A stretch of 64,000 bases of DNA from NCBI GenBank assembly GCA_903891095.1, contig CAITDI010000061.1, positions 62,001 to 126,000 on the forward strand. The letters run 5' to 3'. Below, piece by piece: positions 8,667 through 17,043 of this stretch. The translations under genes were made by a program, and so were the position numbers. This DNA is from an uncultured bacterium (lineage in GTDB: Bacteria; Planctomycetota; Phycisphaerae; Phycisphaerales; SM1A02). Position 1 is the stretch's first letter. Every line of letters starts with the position of its first letter. A model generated the notes under the pieces. The model searched no databases. It had not been told where the DNA came from and saw nothing but the letters and a program-made list of their open reading frames with translations.

Positions 8667-9746
8667 TTACTTCCCTGCCTGGACGATGTTGTCCTTGTTG
8701 AACTCGCCTGTGTCGCGACGCGCGGTGCGGTCGTACGAGCGGTCCGGTCCCTTCGACAACAGCGCAAACGACGCGCCCTTGAGCGCAGCGCTCGAGGACG
8801 TATCGCCCTTGGTGTCGGCAACGCCGACCGACTGATCCGAAGGCTTGATCTCCCACTCGCGCAGCACAAAGATGTCGCCGAGGTTGAGGAAGCCAGTGAA
8901 GCCGCTCCCCGCCGCGAACGCCACGCTGCTGCGGAGATCGGTCCCCGCGTACGGCGCGCGGTAGTACGCGATCGGCTCGCCCCAGTAGTCGAGGATGCAC
9001 TTGGGGAGCTGGTCGAAGCTGGTCGTGGAGCTCGCAGGAAGCTGGTCCGCGGTCACGATCGTCGGGCGACCCGACGCATCGAAGCCCGTGAGACCACCCA
9101 GAATGCGCTCGTCGATGGTGTCGATGTACGGGCCGTACACGCGGCCCTCGACGGCCTGCGAGTTCCAGACCGTGGCGCCGACTGCCGGCGGTGCGGCCAC
9201 GCGGCTCGGGTTGCGCGCGCGGTAGTAGCCCGCGAACGCGGGGTTGCCCGCGTAGCTCGGCTGCATCGCGTCGACCGCGCCCCAGCAACCGTCGGAACCC
9301 GGCGAGCGGATGCCGAACGGAGGCGCTTCCTTGTTGCCGGCGCCCGTGGGTCCGCCGCGCACGATGCCGTATCCATCCTCGCCGCGGTTGCCGTAGCCGA
9401 TCAGGTACTCGGCCAGCGTGGTGTAGCTGTACCAATTCTGATCGGTGCTCGGCGGCGACGGCACCACGTCGCGCGCGAAGCCCGTCACGTTCGAGCCAGT
9501 GTCGCGCGTTCCAAGCACCGGCGGGAAGTACCCGAAGTCGGTGTTGAACTGCGCGAGGCCCGACGAGATCGAGTTCAGGAGGAACTCGGTCTTGACCCTC
9601 TGCGCGCGCTTGGAGGCGGAGCCGAGGGCGACGAACAGCGTGCCGATGAGGAGCACGATGATCGCGATGACCACCAGCAGCTCGGTGAGCGTGAAGCCCG
9701 CCGAGTGCTGGTGGTTGCGATTGGAGTTGGTCGCGTGTGCGTGCAT
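8667..9746 (-). CDS. GspG-like prepilin-type protein
   Basis: The 359-residue product has a short His/Asn-rich leader (residues 1-17), then AGFTLTELLVVIAIIVLLIG, a canonical class III signal with Gly before the cleavage site and Glu at +5. Downstream residues QRVKTEFLLNSISSGLAQFNTDFGYFPP follow the GspG pattern in which a helix leads into a Gly/Pro-rich assembly motif; the DFGYFPP segment is common in planctomycete pseudopilins (only part of it is quoted as evidence: FNTDFGYFPP). It is the first pseudopilin gene after pilC (30 bp gap), the usual place for the major subunit, so it is the best candidate for the main fibre protein. Its exported domain is roughly twice normal GspG length. Confidence 0.8.
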   Translation of the reverse strand: MHAHATNSNRNHQHSAGFTLTELLVVIAIIVLLIGTLFVALGSASKRAQRVKTEFLLNSISSGLAQFNTDFGYFPPVLGTRDTGSNVTGFARDVVPSPPSTDQNWYSYTTLAEYLIGYGNRGEDGYGIVRGGPTGAGNKEAPPFGIRSPGSDGCWGAVDAMQPSYAGNPAFAGYYRARNPSRVAAPPAVGATVWNSQAVEGRVYGPYIDTIDERILGGLTGFDASGRPTIVTADQLPASSTTSFDQLPKCILDYWGEPIAYYRAPYAGTDLRSSVAFAAGSGFTGFLNLGDIFVLREWEIKPSDQSVGVADTKGDTSSSAALKGASFALLSKGPDRSYDRTARRDTGEFNKDNIVQAGK

Positions 9747-9776
9747 GTGTGAGGCGCTCGAGGCGACTGTCTGCGT

Positions 9777-11081
9777 TTACTTCTTCGTGGTGTTCGACAC
9801 CGACTCGATCATGGAGACGAGCGGAAGGAACAGCGCGAGAACGATGAGGAGCACGATGCCGCCGAGGACGACGACCATGAACGGTTCGAGCAGCGACAGG
9901 AGGCTGGCGACGGCGACGTCGACTTCCTCGTCGTAGTTGTCGGCGATCTTCATGAGCATGACGTCGAGGTCGCCGGTTTCCTCACCGACGTCGATCATGT
10001 TCACGACGATCATGTCGCACACCTTGGCCTCGCGGAGCGGGCCCGCGAAAGTCTCGCCCTCGCGGATCGAGTCGTGGACCTTGGTCAGCGCCTGCTCGAA
10101 GACGTAGTTGCCCGAGGTGTCGCGCGTGATCAGGATGGCCTCGAGGATGGGCACGCCTGCGCTGATCAGCGTGCCGAGCGTGCGCGTGAAGCGCGCGATG
10201 GCCGTCTTTCTGAGCATCGTGCCGAGCACTGGGATCTTGAGCACGATGATGTCGGTGATCGCCCGCCCAGGCCCTGTCTTTCTCACCAGCTTGAAGAACA
10301 GGAATATGAGGATCGGCGAGATGAGGATCCAGATCACGCCGGGGACCACCTGGTCTTTCGACGATGTGCCTGCGACCCACTTCGACGCGTTGATCATGAA
10401 GATCGTGAGGTCGGGCAGCTTGACGTCGAAGTCCTCGAAGATCTCCTGGAACTTCGGGATGACGAAGTACATGATGCCCGTGACGATGAGCACGGCGATG
10501 AAGATGACGACCGCCGGGTAGATGAGCGCGCCGATGATGCGTCGCTTGAGGCGCTGGCCCTTCTCCATGAAGTCGGCGAGACGCTGAAGGATGACGTCGA
10601 GAACGCCGCCGACCTCGCCTGCCGCCACCATCTTGGTGTACAGGCGGTCGAAGGCCTTGGGGAACTTCGCCATCGCCTCGGAGAGGCTGGTGCCCGACTC
10701 GACTTCCTCGCACACGCCCTGGAGGACGGTCTTGAGCTTGCTCGGCTTCTGCTGGCTCTCGAGGATCTGCAGCGAGCGGAGCAGCGGAAGGCCTGCGTCC
10801 TGCAGCGTCGACAGCTGGCGGGTGAAGAGCGTCAGCTTCTTCGTGCTCACGCCGCCGAAGGAGATGTTGATGCCCTTGCCCTTCTTCTTCTTGCCCGGGT
10901 CGCGGACCTTCTTGGCGCCGCCACCGCCGGCGCCGCCGGCGATCTTCTGCTCCTTCACGCCGCTCGGGAAGAGCCCCTGCGCGCGGATCTTCTTGAGCGC
11001 CTCGTCGGCGCTCGCCGCGTCGATGGTTCCGCTCTGCTTCTTGCCTGCGTTGTTGACGGCGTCATACGCAAAGGTCGGCAT
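9777..11081 (-). CDS. pilC: Type IV pilus/type II secretion inner-membrane platform protein PilC/GspF
   Basis: The 434-residue protein starts at 11081, with GGAG about 8 bases upstream. It begins with the PilC-type MPTFAYDAVN segment, followed by a Gly/Lys-rich linker (about 48-72) and two copies of the T2SSF domain (about 85-210 and 290-412). Repeat one shows FTRQLSTLQDAGLPLLRSL and repeat two FTRTLGTLISAGVPILEAI, the characteristic duplicated motif. Three hydrophobic segments (about 180-205, 255-275 and 385-415) fit the polytopic platform that couples the cytoplasmic ATPase to pilin insertion. It lies between pilB and the pseudopilin genes. Confidence 0.95.
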   Translation of the reverse strand: MPTFAYDAVNNAGKKQSGTIDAASADEALKKIRAQGLFPSGVKEQKIAGGAGGGGAKKVRDPGKKKKGKGINISFGGVSTKKLTLFTRQLSTLQDAGLPLLRSLQILESQQKPSKLKTVLQGVCEEVESGTSLSEAMAKFPKAFDRLYTKMVAAGEVGGVLDVILQRLADFMEKGQRLKRRIIGALIYPAVVIFIAVLIVTGIMYFVIPKFQEIFEDFDVKLPDLTIFMINASKWVAGTSSKDQVVPGVIWILISPILIFLFFKLVRKTGPGRAITDIIVLKIPVLGTMLRKTAIARFTRTLGTLISAGVPILEAILITRDTSGNYVFEQALTKVHDSIREGETFAGPLREAKVCDMIVVNMIDVGEETGDLDVMLMKIADNYDEEVDVAVASLLSLLEPFMVVVLGGIVLLIVLALFLPLVSMIESVSNTTKK

Positions 11082-11188
11082 GGTTCGCTCCGGGTTCCTT
11101 CAGTTCGCCGCAGGGAAGGCGGCGGTTGGTTCGGTTCGCTGTCATTCGTGTCTTGCGGACTGGGTCACTCTTCGCCCATTACTACTCG

Positions 11189-11230
11189 CCCACTACTCTT
11201 CACCCACTACTCTTCACCCACTACTCTTCG
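11189..11230. repeat. Three 14-bp tandem repeats at the pilB stop codon
   Basis: The 14-bp unit CCCACTACTCTTCA occurs three times end to end (the last copy has one change) and the last copy includes the stop codon region of pilB, whose final codons read GEE then TAG. A degenerate further copy lies just beyond at about 11170-11188. On the coding strand each unit re-creates the end of the gene (GTGAAGAGTAG), so the stop codon itself has been duplicated downstream. The rest of the 139-bp gap to pilC holds no other clear signal except the pilC ribosome site. Confidence 0.9.
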
Positions 11231-12969
11231 CCCATGGTCTCGCGCACGACTTCGTCGATCGTGGTCTGGCCGTCGTAGATCGACAGCAGGCCCGATTCGC
11301 GGAGGGTGCGCATGCCGCGCTTGCGGGCTTCCTGGCGCAGGACGCGCGTGGAGGCCTGCTTGATGACGAGCTCGCGGATCTCGTCGTCCATGGTCATGAT
11401 CTCGAACAGAGCCATACGGCCCTTGTAGCCCGACTTGAGGCAGGTCTCGCAGCCGCGGCCGCGGGCGAACTTGCGCCCCTCGACATCGTGCGAGCGGAGA
11501 CCGAGCTCCATGAGCTGCTCCTCGGTGGGCTTGAAGAACTCCTTGCACTTCGAGCACACGCGGCGCACGAGGCGCTGCGCGATGATCGCCTCGATCGTCG
11601 CGGTGAGGAGGAATGTCTCCACGCCGAGGTCGACGAGACGGAGGATCGTGCTCGGCGCGTCGTTGGTGTGCAGCGTCGTGAGCACGAGGTGGCCGGTGAG
11701 CGACGCCTGGATGGCGATCTGCGCGGTCTCGAGGTCGCGGATTTCGCCGACGAGGATGATGTCGGGGTCCTGACGGAGGAAGCTTCGCAGCAGCTTGGCG
11801 AAGGTCAGTTCCTGCTCGATGTTGACCTGGCACTGCACGAGGCCCTGCACGTCGTACTCGACGGGATCCTCGGCGGTGAGGATCTTGACCGTGATGTCGT
11901 TGAGCTCGTTGAGCGCCGCGTACAGCGTGGTCGTCTTGCCCGAGCCGGTCGGGCCGGTCACGATGCAGATGCCGTTGGGCTTGTTGGTGATCTGGCGGAC
12001 CAGCTCGAGGTCGTCGTCGCGGAGGCCGACCTTGTCGAGCGAGAGCTGGACGTTGGAACGGTCGAGCACGCGGAGCACGACCGACTCGCCGAACATCGTG
12101 GGGAGCACTGCGACGCGGAGGTCGACCGGCGCCTCGCCGAGGTGGAGCTCGATGCGGCCGTCCTGCGGGAGCCGGCGCTCGGCGATGTCGAGCTTCGACA
12201 TGACCTTGACGCGCGAGACCAGCGCGGTGGCGAGGCCCTTCGGGATCGCCTGCATCTCGTAGAGCACGCCGTCGATGCGGTAGCGGAGCTTGAACTCGTC
12301 CTCGAACGGCTCGAAGTGCACGTCCGACGCCTTGTCGCGGATCGCGATCATGAGGATCGACTGCACGAGCTCGACGACGGCGTTGTCGTTGGCGGCCTGC
12401 GCGATCGCACCGAGGTCGATGCTGTCGCTGCGCCCGTCGAGCGCGGCGACGGCGGCGCTGGTGGCGACGCGCGAGATGTCGAGGCCGGACTTCTTGCCCG
12501 CGTAGCGCGCGGCGATGACCGCGTCGATCTTGCCAGGCTGCGCGACGACCGCGCTCACGCGGAATCCGAGCAGCTGCTTGAGGTCGTCGACGGCCTGGAA
12601 GTTGTCGGCGCTCTTGAGCGCGACGGTGATGCGGTTCGAGCCAGGGTCGAACGCGATCGGCACGACGCCGAAGGCGGTCGCGGTCTCGGGCTTGAGCTTG
12701 CCGAGGATGTCGTCGGAGAGCTCGATCTCGTCGAGGTCGATGTACGGCAGGCCGCGCTGCGCGGCGAGGCCGGCAAGCAGCTGCTCGTCGTTGAGCATGC
12801 CGAGGCCGATCAGGATCTGACCGACCTGCTCGCCCTTGCGGGTGCTCTCCTGCAGCTGCAGCGCTTCGTGGACCTGCTCGCGGGTGACGTAGCCGAGCTT
12901 TCTCAGCACGCGGCCGAGTCGGCTGCCCTTCACGTCCTTCAGGAGTTGCTCGTCGCGCACTGTGGCCAT
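11221..12969 (-). CDS. pilB: Type IV pilus/type II secretion assembly ATPase PilB/GspE
   Basis: Cytoplasmic hexameric ATPase that powers pilin assembly. The ATG at 12969 is preferred over an earlier in-frame start because AGGAAG lies 6-7 bases upstream; this gives 582 residues. The N-terminal MshEN-type domain spans about 1-150. The ATPase core has Walker A GPTGSGKT (329-336), the Asp box around TAEDPVEY (356-363), Walker B IILVGEIRD (394-402) and the His box GHLVLTTLHTNDAP (416-429). Two CxxC pairs (462/465 and 497/500) form the tetracysteine zinc site of this family. It is one of three secretion ATPases in the cluster and the one next to pilC, so it is the likely main extension motor. Confidence 0.95.
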   Translation of the reverse strand: MATVRDEQLLKDVKGSRLGRVLRKLGYVTREQVHEALQLQESTRKGEQVGQILIGLGMLNDEQLLAGLAAQRGLPYIDLDEIELSDDILGKLKPETATAFGVVPIAFDPGSNRITVALKSADNFQAVDDLKQLLGFRVSAVVAQPGKIDAVIAARYAGKKSGLDISRVATSAAVAALDGRSDSIDLGAIAQAANDNAVVELVQSILMIAIRDKASDVHFEPFEDEFKLRYRIDGVLYEMQAIPKGLATALVSRVKVMSKLDIAERRLPQDGRIELHLGEAPVDLRVAVLPTMFGESVVLRVLDRSNVQLSLDKVGLRDDDLELVRQITNKPNGICIVTGPTGSGKTTTLYAALNELNDITVKILTAEDPVEYDVQGLVQCQVNIEQELTFAKLLRSFLRQDPDIILVGEIRDLETAQIAIQASLTGHLVLTTLHTNDAPSTILRLVDLGVETFLLTATIEAIIAQRLVRRVCSKCKEFFKPTEEQLMELGLRSHDVEGRKFARGRGCETCLKSGYKGRMALFEIMTMDDEIRELVIKQASTRVLRQEARKRGMRTLRESGLLSIYDGQTTIDEVVRETMGEE

Positions 12970-13234
12970 GTCGTACTTCCTGTCGAGATTCAGGCGAGAA
13001 TCAGTTCGGGCGCCGCGCAACTCACTCTGGTTCGCTCACAGGTCGGACCGTCCGCACGCGCGGAACGAACCCTCCCACTGCGTGCTATACGGCACGCTCC
13101 GCCCCCCGGCAGCGCGGCGCTACCGGGGATTGGGTCAGGACACTTGGATTCATGCGTACGGACCACGCGCGGGAAACGCGGTTTCGCCGCGCCCGCCGCC
13201 GTCCGTCGGCACATGGCTCCGATCACGGCTCCGA
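12970..13234. other. 265-bp gap between pilT and pilB with two hairpins
   Basis: No gene is seen here. On the minus (transcribed) strand a strong GC hairpin lies at 13104-13128 (CCCCGG and CCGGGG flanking an AGCGC/GCGCT inner stem), followed by a second small hairpin at 13081-13096 (CGTGC, six-base loop, GCACG). Neither is followed by a T tract, so they may slow or process the transcript between pilT and pilB rather than end it. The pilB ribosome site AGGAAG sits at the 3' end of this gap. Confidence 0.5.
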
Positions 13235-14350
13235 TCACGCCCCGTCATGGTCCTCGTCGAGCTCGGTGCGACCGATCACGCCGCCTGCGCGGTGGATCTT
13301 GTCCTTGAGCTCGCCGGGATTCTTGCACTTATCGATGCACTCTTCGGGCGAGATCTTGCCTTCGGAGTACAGCTTCCAGAGGTGGTCGTCGAGGAGCTGC
13401 ATGCCGAACTTGCGGCCGGTCTGGATGGCCGAGTCGATGCGGAAGGTCTTCGCTTCGCGGATGAGGTTCGAGATCGCGGGGGTGACCACGAGGAACTCGT
13501 ACGCCGCCACGCGGCCCGGCTTATCGACACGCGCGCAGAGCTGCTGCGAGAGCACGGCGATGAGCGAGGTCGACAGCTGGACGCGGACCTGCTCCTGCTG
13601 GGTGACCGGGAACGCGTCGACGATGCGGTTGATCGTGCTGGCGGCGCCCGAGGTGTGCAGGGTGCCGAACACGAGGTGGCCGGTTTCTGCGGCGCGGATG
13701 GCGGCCTCGATGGTCTCGAGGTCGCGCATTTCGCCGACGAGGATCACGTCGGGGTCGGAGCGGAGCACGCGGCGGAGCGCCTCGGAGAAGCTGGGGACGT
13801 CCTTGCCGACCTCACGCTGGTTGACGACCGACTTCTTGTGGTAGTGGTAGTACTCGATCGGGTCTTCGATGGTCACGATGTGACGGTCGTAGCCCTCGTT
13901 GATCCAGTTGACCATCGACGCGAGCGTGGTCGACTTGCCCGAACCGGTCGGACCGGTCACGAGGAACAGGCCACGCGGACGGCGGCAGAGCTCCTGCACG
14001 ATCTTGGGCAGGCCGATCTGCTCGAAGCTGAGCAGCGTGTTGGGGATCAGACGAAGCACCATCGAGATGTCGCCGCGCTGGCGGAACACCGACGCGCGGA
14101 AGCGCGCCGCGTCGCCGAACGCGAAGCCGAAGTCGGTACCGCCGACCTCGGCGAGCTCCTGCTGGTTCTTCTCCGGCGTGATGGACTTCATCAGCGCGGT
14201 GGCGTCGTCGGAGTCGACGCTCTTGGTCGCCAGGCTCTTCAGCTTGCCGTGAAGGCGGATCGTCGGCGGACGGCCCGTGGAGATGTGGAGGTCGGACGCA
14301 CCGTTCTTCACGATGGTGTCGAGGAGACGATCGATCTGCATTGCGGACAT
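13235..14350 (-). CDS. pilT: Twitching/retraction ATPase PilT
   Basis: The 371-residue protein is a PilT-family ATPase that drives pilus retraction. It starts MSAMQIDRLL; the inner ATG four codons on is a possible alternative start. Residues 17-30 (GASDLHISTGRPP) are the PilT N-terminal signature. Walker A GPTGSGKS is at 133-140, the Asp box at 159-166 (VTIEDPIE), Walker B VILVGEMRD at 202-210, and the diagnostic AIRAAETGHLVFGTLHT at 217-233. The C-terminal tail is acidic (ELDEDHDG). Its presence argues for a retractable pilus rather than only a type II secretion system, which normally lacks PilT. It sits between two PilB-type genes, 38 bp after the first. Confidence 0.95.
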   Translation of the reverse strand: MSAMQIDRLLDTIVKNGASDLHISTGRPPTIRLHGKLKSLATKSVDSDDATALMKSITPEKNQQELAEVGGTDFGFAFGDAARFRASVFRQRGDISMVLRLIPNTLLSFEQIGLPKIVQELCRRPRGLFLVTGPTGSGKSTTLASMVNWINEGYDRHIVTIEDPIEYYHYHKKSVVNQREVGKDVPSFSEALRRVLRSDPDVILVGEMRDLETIEAAIRAAETGHLVFGTLHTSGAASTINRIVDAFPVTQQEQVRVQLSTSLIAVLSQQLCARVDKPGRVAAYEFLVVTPAISNLIREAKTFRIDSAIQTGRKFGMQLLDDHLWKLYSEGKISPEECIDKCKNPGELKDKIHRAGGVIGRTELDEDHDGA

Positions 14351-14388
14351 AGGAAATCTCTCGGTGTGTTTCTAAGCCGTTGCGGCGA

Positions 14389-16170
14389 TCAGCCGCCGGC
14401 GACCTCGTTGGGGCTGAAGCCTTCGACCTGCGCGAAGTTGGCGATCTCGGTGGCGGTGGTCACGCCGCGGAGGATCTTGATCTTGCCGTCGCCGACGAGG
14501 CTGCGCATGCCGCCGCGAACTGCTGCGGCGCGAATCTTGGAGACGCTCGCGCGGTTGAACGCGAGGTCGCGGATCTCGGAGTTCATCGCCATCAGCTCGA
14601 AGATGGCGCGGCGGCCGCGATAGCCGGTGCCCTGGCACTCGGCGCAGCCCACGGGCTTCATGAGCGTGCCGTTGGCGAGCTCCTCCTCGTTGATGCCGAC
14701 GAGCTTGAGCATCTTCCAATCGGGGTTGGGATCGGGTGCCTTGCACTTGGGGCACAGGATGCGCGCGAGGCGCTGACCCATGATGGCCTGGATGGAGCTC
14801 GCCACGAGGAACGGCTTGACGCCCATGTCGATGAGACGCGTGATCGCGCTCGGCGCATCGTTCGTGTGCAGCGTGGAGAACACCATGTGACCGGTGAGCG
14901 CCGCCTGGATCGCGATGTCGGCGACTTCGCGATCGCGGATTTCGCCGACGAGGATGATGTTCGGCGCCTGACGCAGCATCGACTTGAGGATCGCCGAGAA
15001 GGTCAGGCCGATGTGCTCGCGCACCTGCACCTGGTTGATGCCCTTGAAGGCGTACTCGACGGGATCTTCCGCGGTGATGATCTTGCGATCGGGCGTATTC
15101 AGGTCGTTGAGCGCCGAATACAGCGTGGTCGTCTTACCCGAGCCGGTCGGGCCGGTGACGAGGAAGATGCCGTTCGGACGGCGGATGATGCGGTTGAAGT
15201 TGTCCAGGTTGTCGGCTTCGAAGCCGAGGCCCGCGAGGCCGATGCGCGCGCTGTCGGGGCGCAGAATTCGGAGCACGACCGACTCGCCGTGCACGGCCGG
15301 GCAGCTCGACACGCGGAAGTCGATGTACTTGTCGTCGACGAGCTGCTTGATGCGGCCGTCCTGCGGGATGCGGCGCTCGGAGATGTTCACGCCTGCCATC
15401 AGCTTGATGCGGGCGAGCACCTGGTTCTGCATCTTCTTGGGCAGGATGTCGCGCTCGATGCACACGCCGTCGATGCGGTAGCGGATGAGGACGTCGTTCT
15501 TGCGCGGCTCGATGTGGATGTCGGACGCGCGGTTGGTGACGGCCTGGTAGATCATGCGCTCGACGAGCACGACGATCTTGGAGTCGCCCGTATCGGCGTC
15601 GACCGAGCGGTCGGCCGAACGGTCGGAGGAACGGTCCGCGGAGCGGTCGGCCGAACGGTCGCGCGACTGGTCGGTCGACTTGTCGAGCGAGTCGGAGAAG
15701 AGCTTCGAGCCCTGCTTGCCGAGATCGGGACCGGCCTGCGCGCCCTGGACGAAGGTCATCACCTGGCTGCGCGCCGCGACGGCGCCCGCCGAGACGCGCA
15801 TGTTGGTCATCATGCCCAGCATGTCGAGCGTGACGATGTCCGACGGGTCGTGCACGCAGACGAGCAGCGAGCCGCGCTCCTTGCGGAGCGGGATGACGGT
15901 GTACTTCTGCTGGACCTCGGGCTTGAGGAGGGTCCGGTCGGTGCGCGCCAGCGACTCGGGCTTGCCGAGGTCGAGGAACTCGATGCCGTACTGGGTGGCA
16001 AGACCCTTGGCGACATCCGTTTCCTTGCAGGCGCCCTGCTCGATCAGCACCTCGCCGACGAGCTTTCCGGAGTTCTTCGCCTCCTCGACCGCCGAAGCGA
16101 CCTGCTGGGCGTTGACGACCCCGCTCTCGAGGAGGATGGCTTCGATGGTCTTGTCGCTTTTCTTTGCCAA
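14389..16170 (-). CDS. Second PilB/GspE-type assembly ATPase with DRS-repeat linker
   Basis: A TTG at 16170, with GGAG about 10 bases upstream, gives 593 residues starting MAKKSDKTIE; the reading frame is open far upstream but runs across two other genes, so that extension is rejected. An MshEN-type N-terminal domain (about 1-150) is followed by a low-complexity linker (165-192) of repeated DRSA-like tetrapeptides. The ATPase part has Walker A GPTGSGKT (340-347), TAEDPVEY (366-373), Walker B IILVGEIRD (405-413), His box FSTLHTNDAP (431-440) and CxxC pairs at 473/476 and 509/512. It is a full extension-type ATPase, clearly different from the one at 11221-12969. It is the first gene of the pilus cluster. 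Confidence 0.9.
   Translation of the reverse strand: MAKKSDKTIEAILLESGVVNAQQVASAVEEAKNSGKLVGEVLIEQGACKETDVAKGLATQYGIEFLDLGKPESLARTDRTLLKPEVQQKYTVIPLRKERGSLLVCVHDPSDIVTLDMLGMMTNMRVSAGAVAARSQVMTFVQGAQAGPDLGKQGSKLFSDSLDKSTDQSRDRSADRSADRSSDRSADRSVDADTGDSKIVVLVERMIYQAVTNRASDIHIEPRKNDVLIRYRIDGVCIERDILPKKMQNQVLARIKLMAGVNISERRIPQDGRIKQLVDDKYIDFRVSSCPAVHGESVVLRILRPDSARIGLAGLGFEADNLDNFNRIIRRPNGIFLVTGPTGSGKTTTLYSALNDLNTPDRKIITAEDPVEYAFKGINQVQVREHIGLTFSAILKSMLRQAPNIILVGEIRDREVADIAIQAALTGHMVFSTLHTNDAPSAITRLIDMGVKPFLVASSIQAIMGQRLARILCPKCKAPDPNPDWKMLKLVGINEEELANGTLMKPVGCAECQGTGYRGRRAIFELMAMNSEIRDLAFNRASVSKIRAAAVRGGMRSLVGDGKIKILRGVTTATEIANFAQVEGFSPNEVAGG
15601..15660. repeat. Five 12-bp in-frame repeats encoding DRSx linker
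   Basis: Five 12-bp units encode DRSA, DRSA, DRSS, DRSA and DRSV (residues 171-190) of the PilB-type ATPase at 14389-16170. The repeat lies exactly between the N-terminal domain and the ATPase domain, so copy number would set the length of a charged flexible hinge. Since the unit is a multiple of three, changes would keep the frame. Confidence 0.9.
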
Positions 16171-16302
16171 AATCGCGTCTCCGAAATCCTCGTGGCCGTG
16201 TGCGGGGCGCACAATGCCGAGTGTCGCAGTATCGCGTTTCGGACCGCCGACCGCAACCTGAGACACCCATTCGTCTGACCTTCGTCCCCGAATACCTACC
16301 GC

Positions 16303-17025
16303 ATGTCGTTCACGATCGACTTCCGAGGCAGTCACGCAACCGGCGCCGGCGCGCGCGGGGCGTGCGCGTTCGTGACGGCTGGCCCCACGGAGGAGCCGCT
16401 CGACGACGTCCGTTTCCTCGGGAATCGCTCGTCGGGACGCATGGGGCTGGCGATCGCCGAGGCCCTGCTCGCGGCAGGCGCGGATGTCACGCTCGCGCTC
16501 GGCCCGATTCGGACCGAGCCAAGCGCCGCGCTGCTCGCCCATCCGCGGCTGAGGCTGGTGCGGTTCCGCTCTTCGCGCGACCTCGAGGCGGTCATGCGCA
16601 ACGAGCTCGGTTCGGCGGACCTGGTGGTCATGGCGGCCGCGGTCGCCGACTATCGCCCGAAGGCTGTCGCCGAGGGAAAGATGCGGCGGACCGACACGGG
16701 GCTCGTCCTCGACCTCGAGGGAGTGCCCGACCTGCTCGCGTCGACCAAGTCGGCGCGCAAGCCGGGATCGCGCGTGGTCGGCTTCGCGCTCGAACCGCGG
16801 GATCGCCTGGAACGCTCGGCCCGCGAGAAGCTCGAGCGCAAGGATCTCTTCGGCATCGTCGCCAACCCGCTCGAGACGATGGACGCGCCCGACATCGAGG
16901 GCACGCTCTTCCTCCGCGATGGCACTGCGCGCGTGCCTGAGGACCGCGACGGCGGCGGCCGCATTGCAAAGCAGGCGTTTGCCGCCTGGCTTGCACGCGA
17001 GCTGCTCGCCCCGCAGCCCGCGTGA
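16303..17025 (+). CDS. coaB: Phosphopantothenate-cysteine ligase, stand-alone CoaB
   Basis: The 240-residue protein corresponds to the CoaB (DFP C-terminal) half of the bacterial CoaBC enzyme, which joins 4'-phosphopantothenate and cysteine in coenzyme A synthesis. Visible motifs are VTAGPTEEPLDDVRFLGNRS (about 29-48), continuing with SGRMG, the nucleotide-binding signature, and VVMAAAVADYRPK (about 109-121), the conserved dimer/active-site segment. The N-terminal decarboxylase (CoaC) is missing; CoaC would have to be encoded elsewhere. It is divergent from the pilus cluster (132 bp apart) and 18 bp before the 6-phosphogluconate dehydrogenase gene. Confidence 0.88.
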   Translation: MSFTIDFRGSHATGAGARGACAFVTAGPTEEPLDDVRFLGNRSSGRMGLAIAEALLAAGADVTLALGPIRTEPSAALLAHPRLRLVRFRSSRDLEAVMRNELGSADLVVMAAAVADYRPKAVAEGKMRRTDTGLVLDLEGVPDLLASTKSARKPGSRVVGFALEPRDRLERSAREKLERKDLFGIVANPLETMDAPDIEGTLFLRDGTARVPEDRDGGGRIAKQAFAAWLARELLAPQPA

Positions 17026-17043
17026 ACCCGCTACATTCCGCCC

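Noticed and set aside
10591-13308. 905-codon plus-strand open frame
   Set aside because: It crosses antisense through pilC, the intergenic repeats and pilB and has shadow composition.
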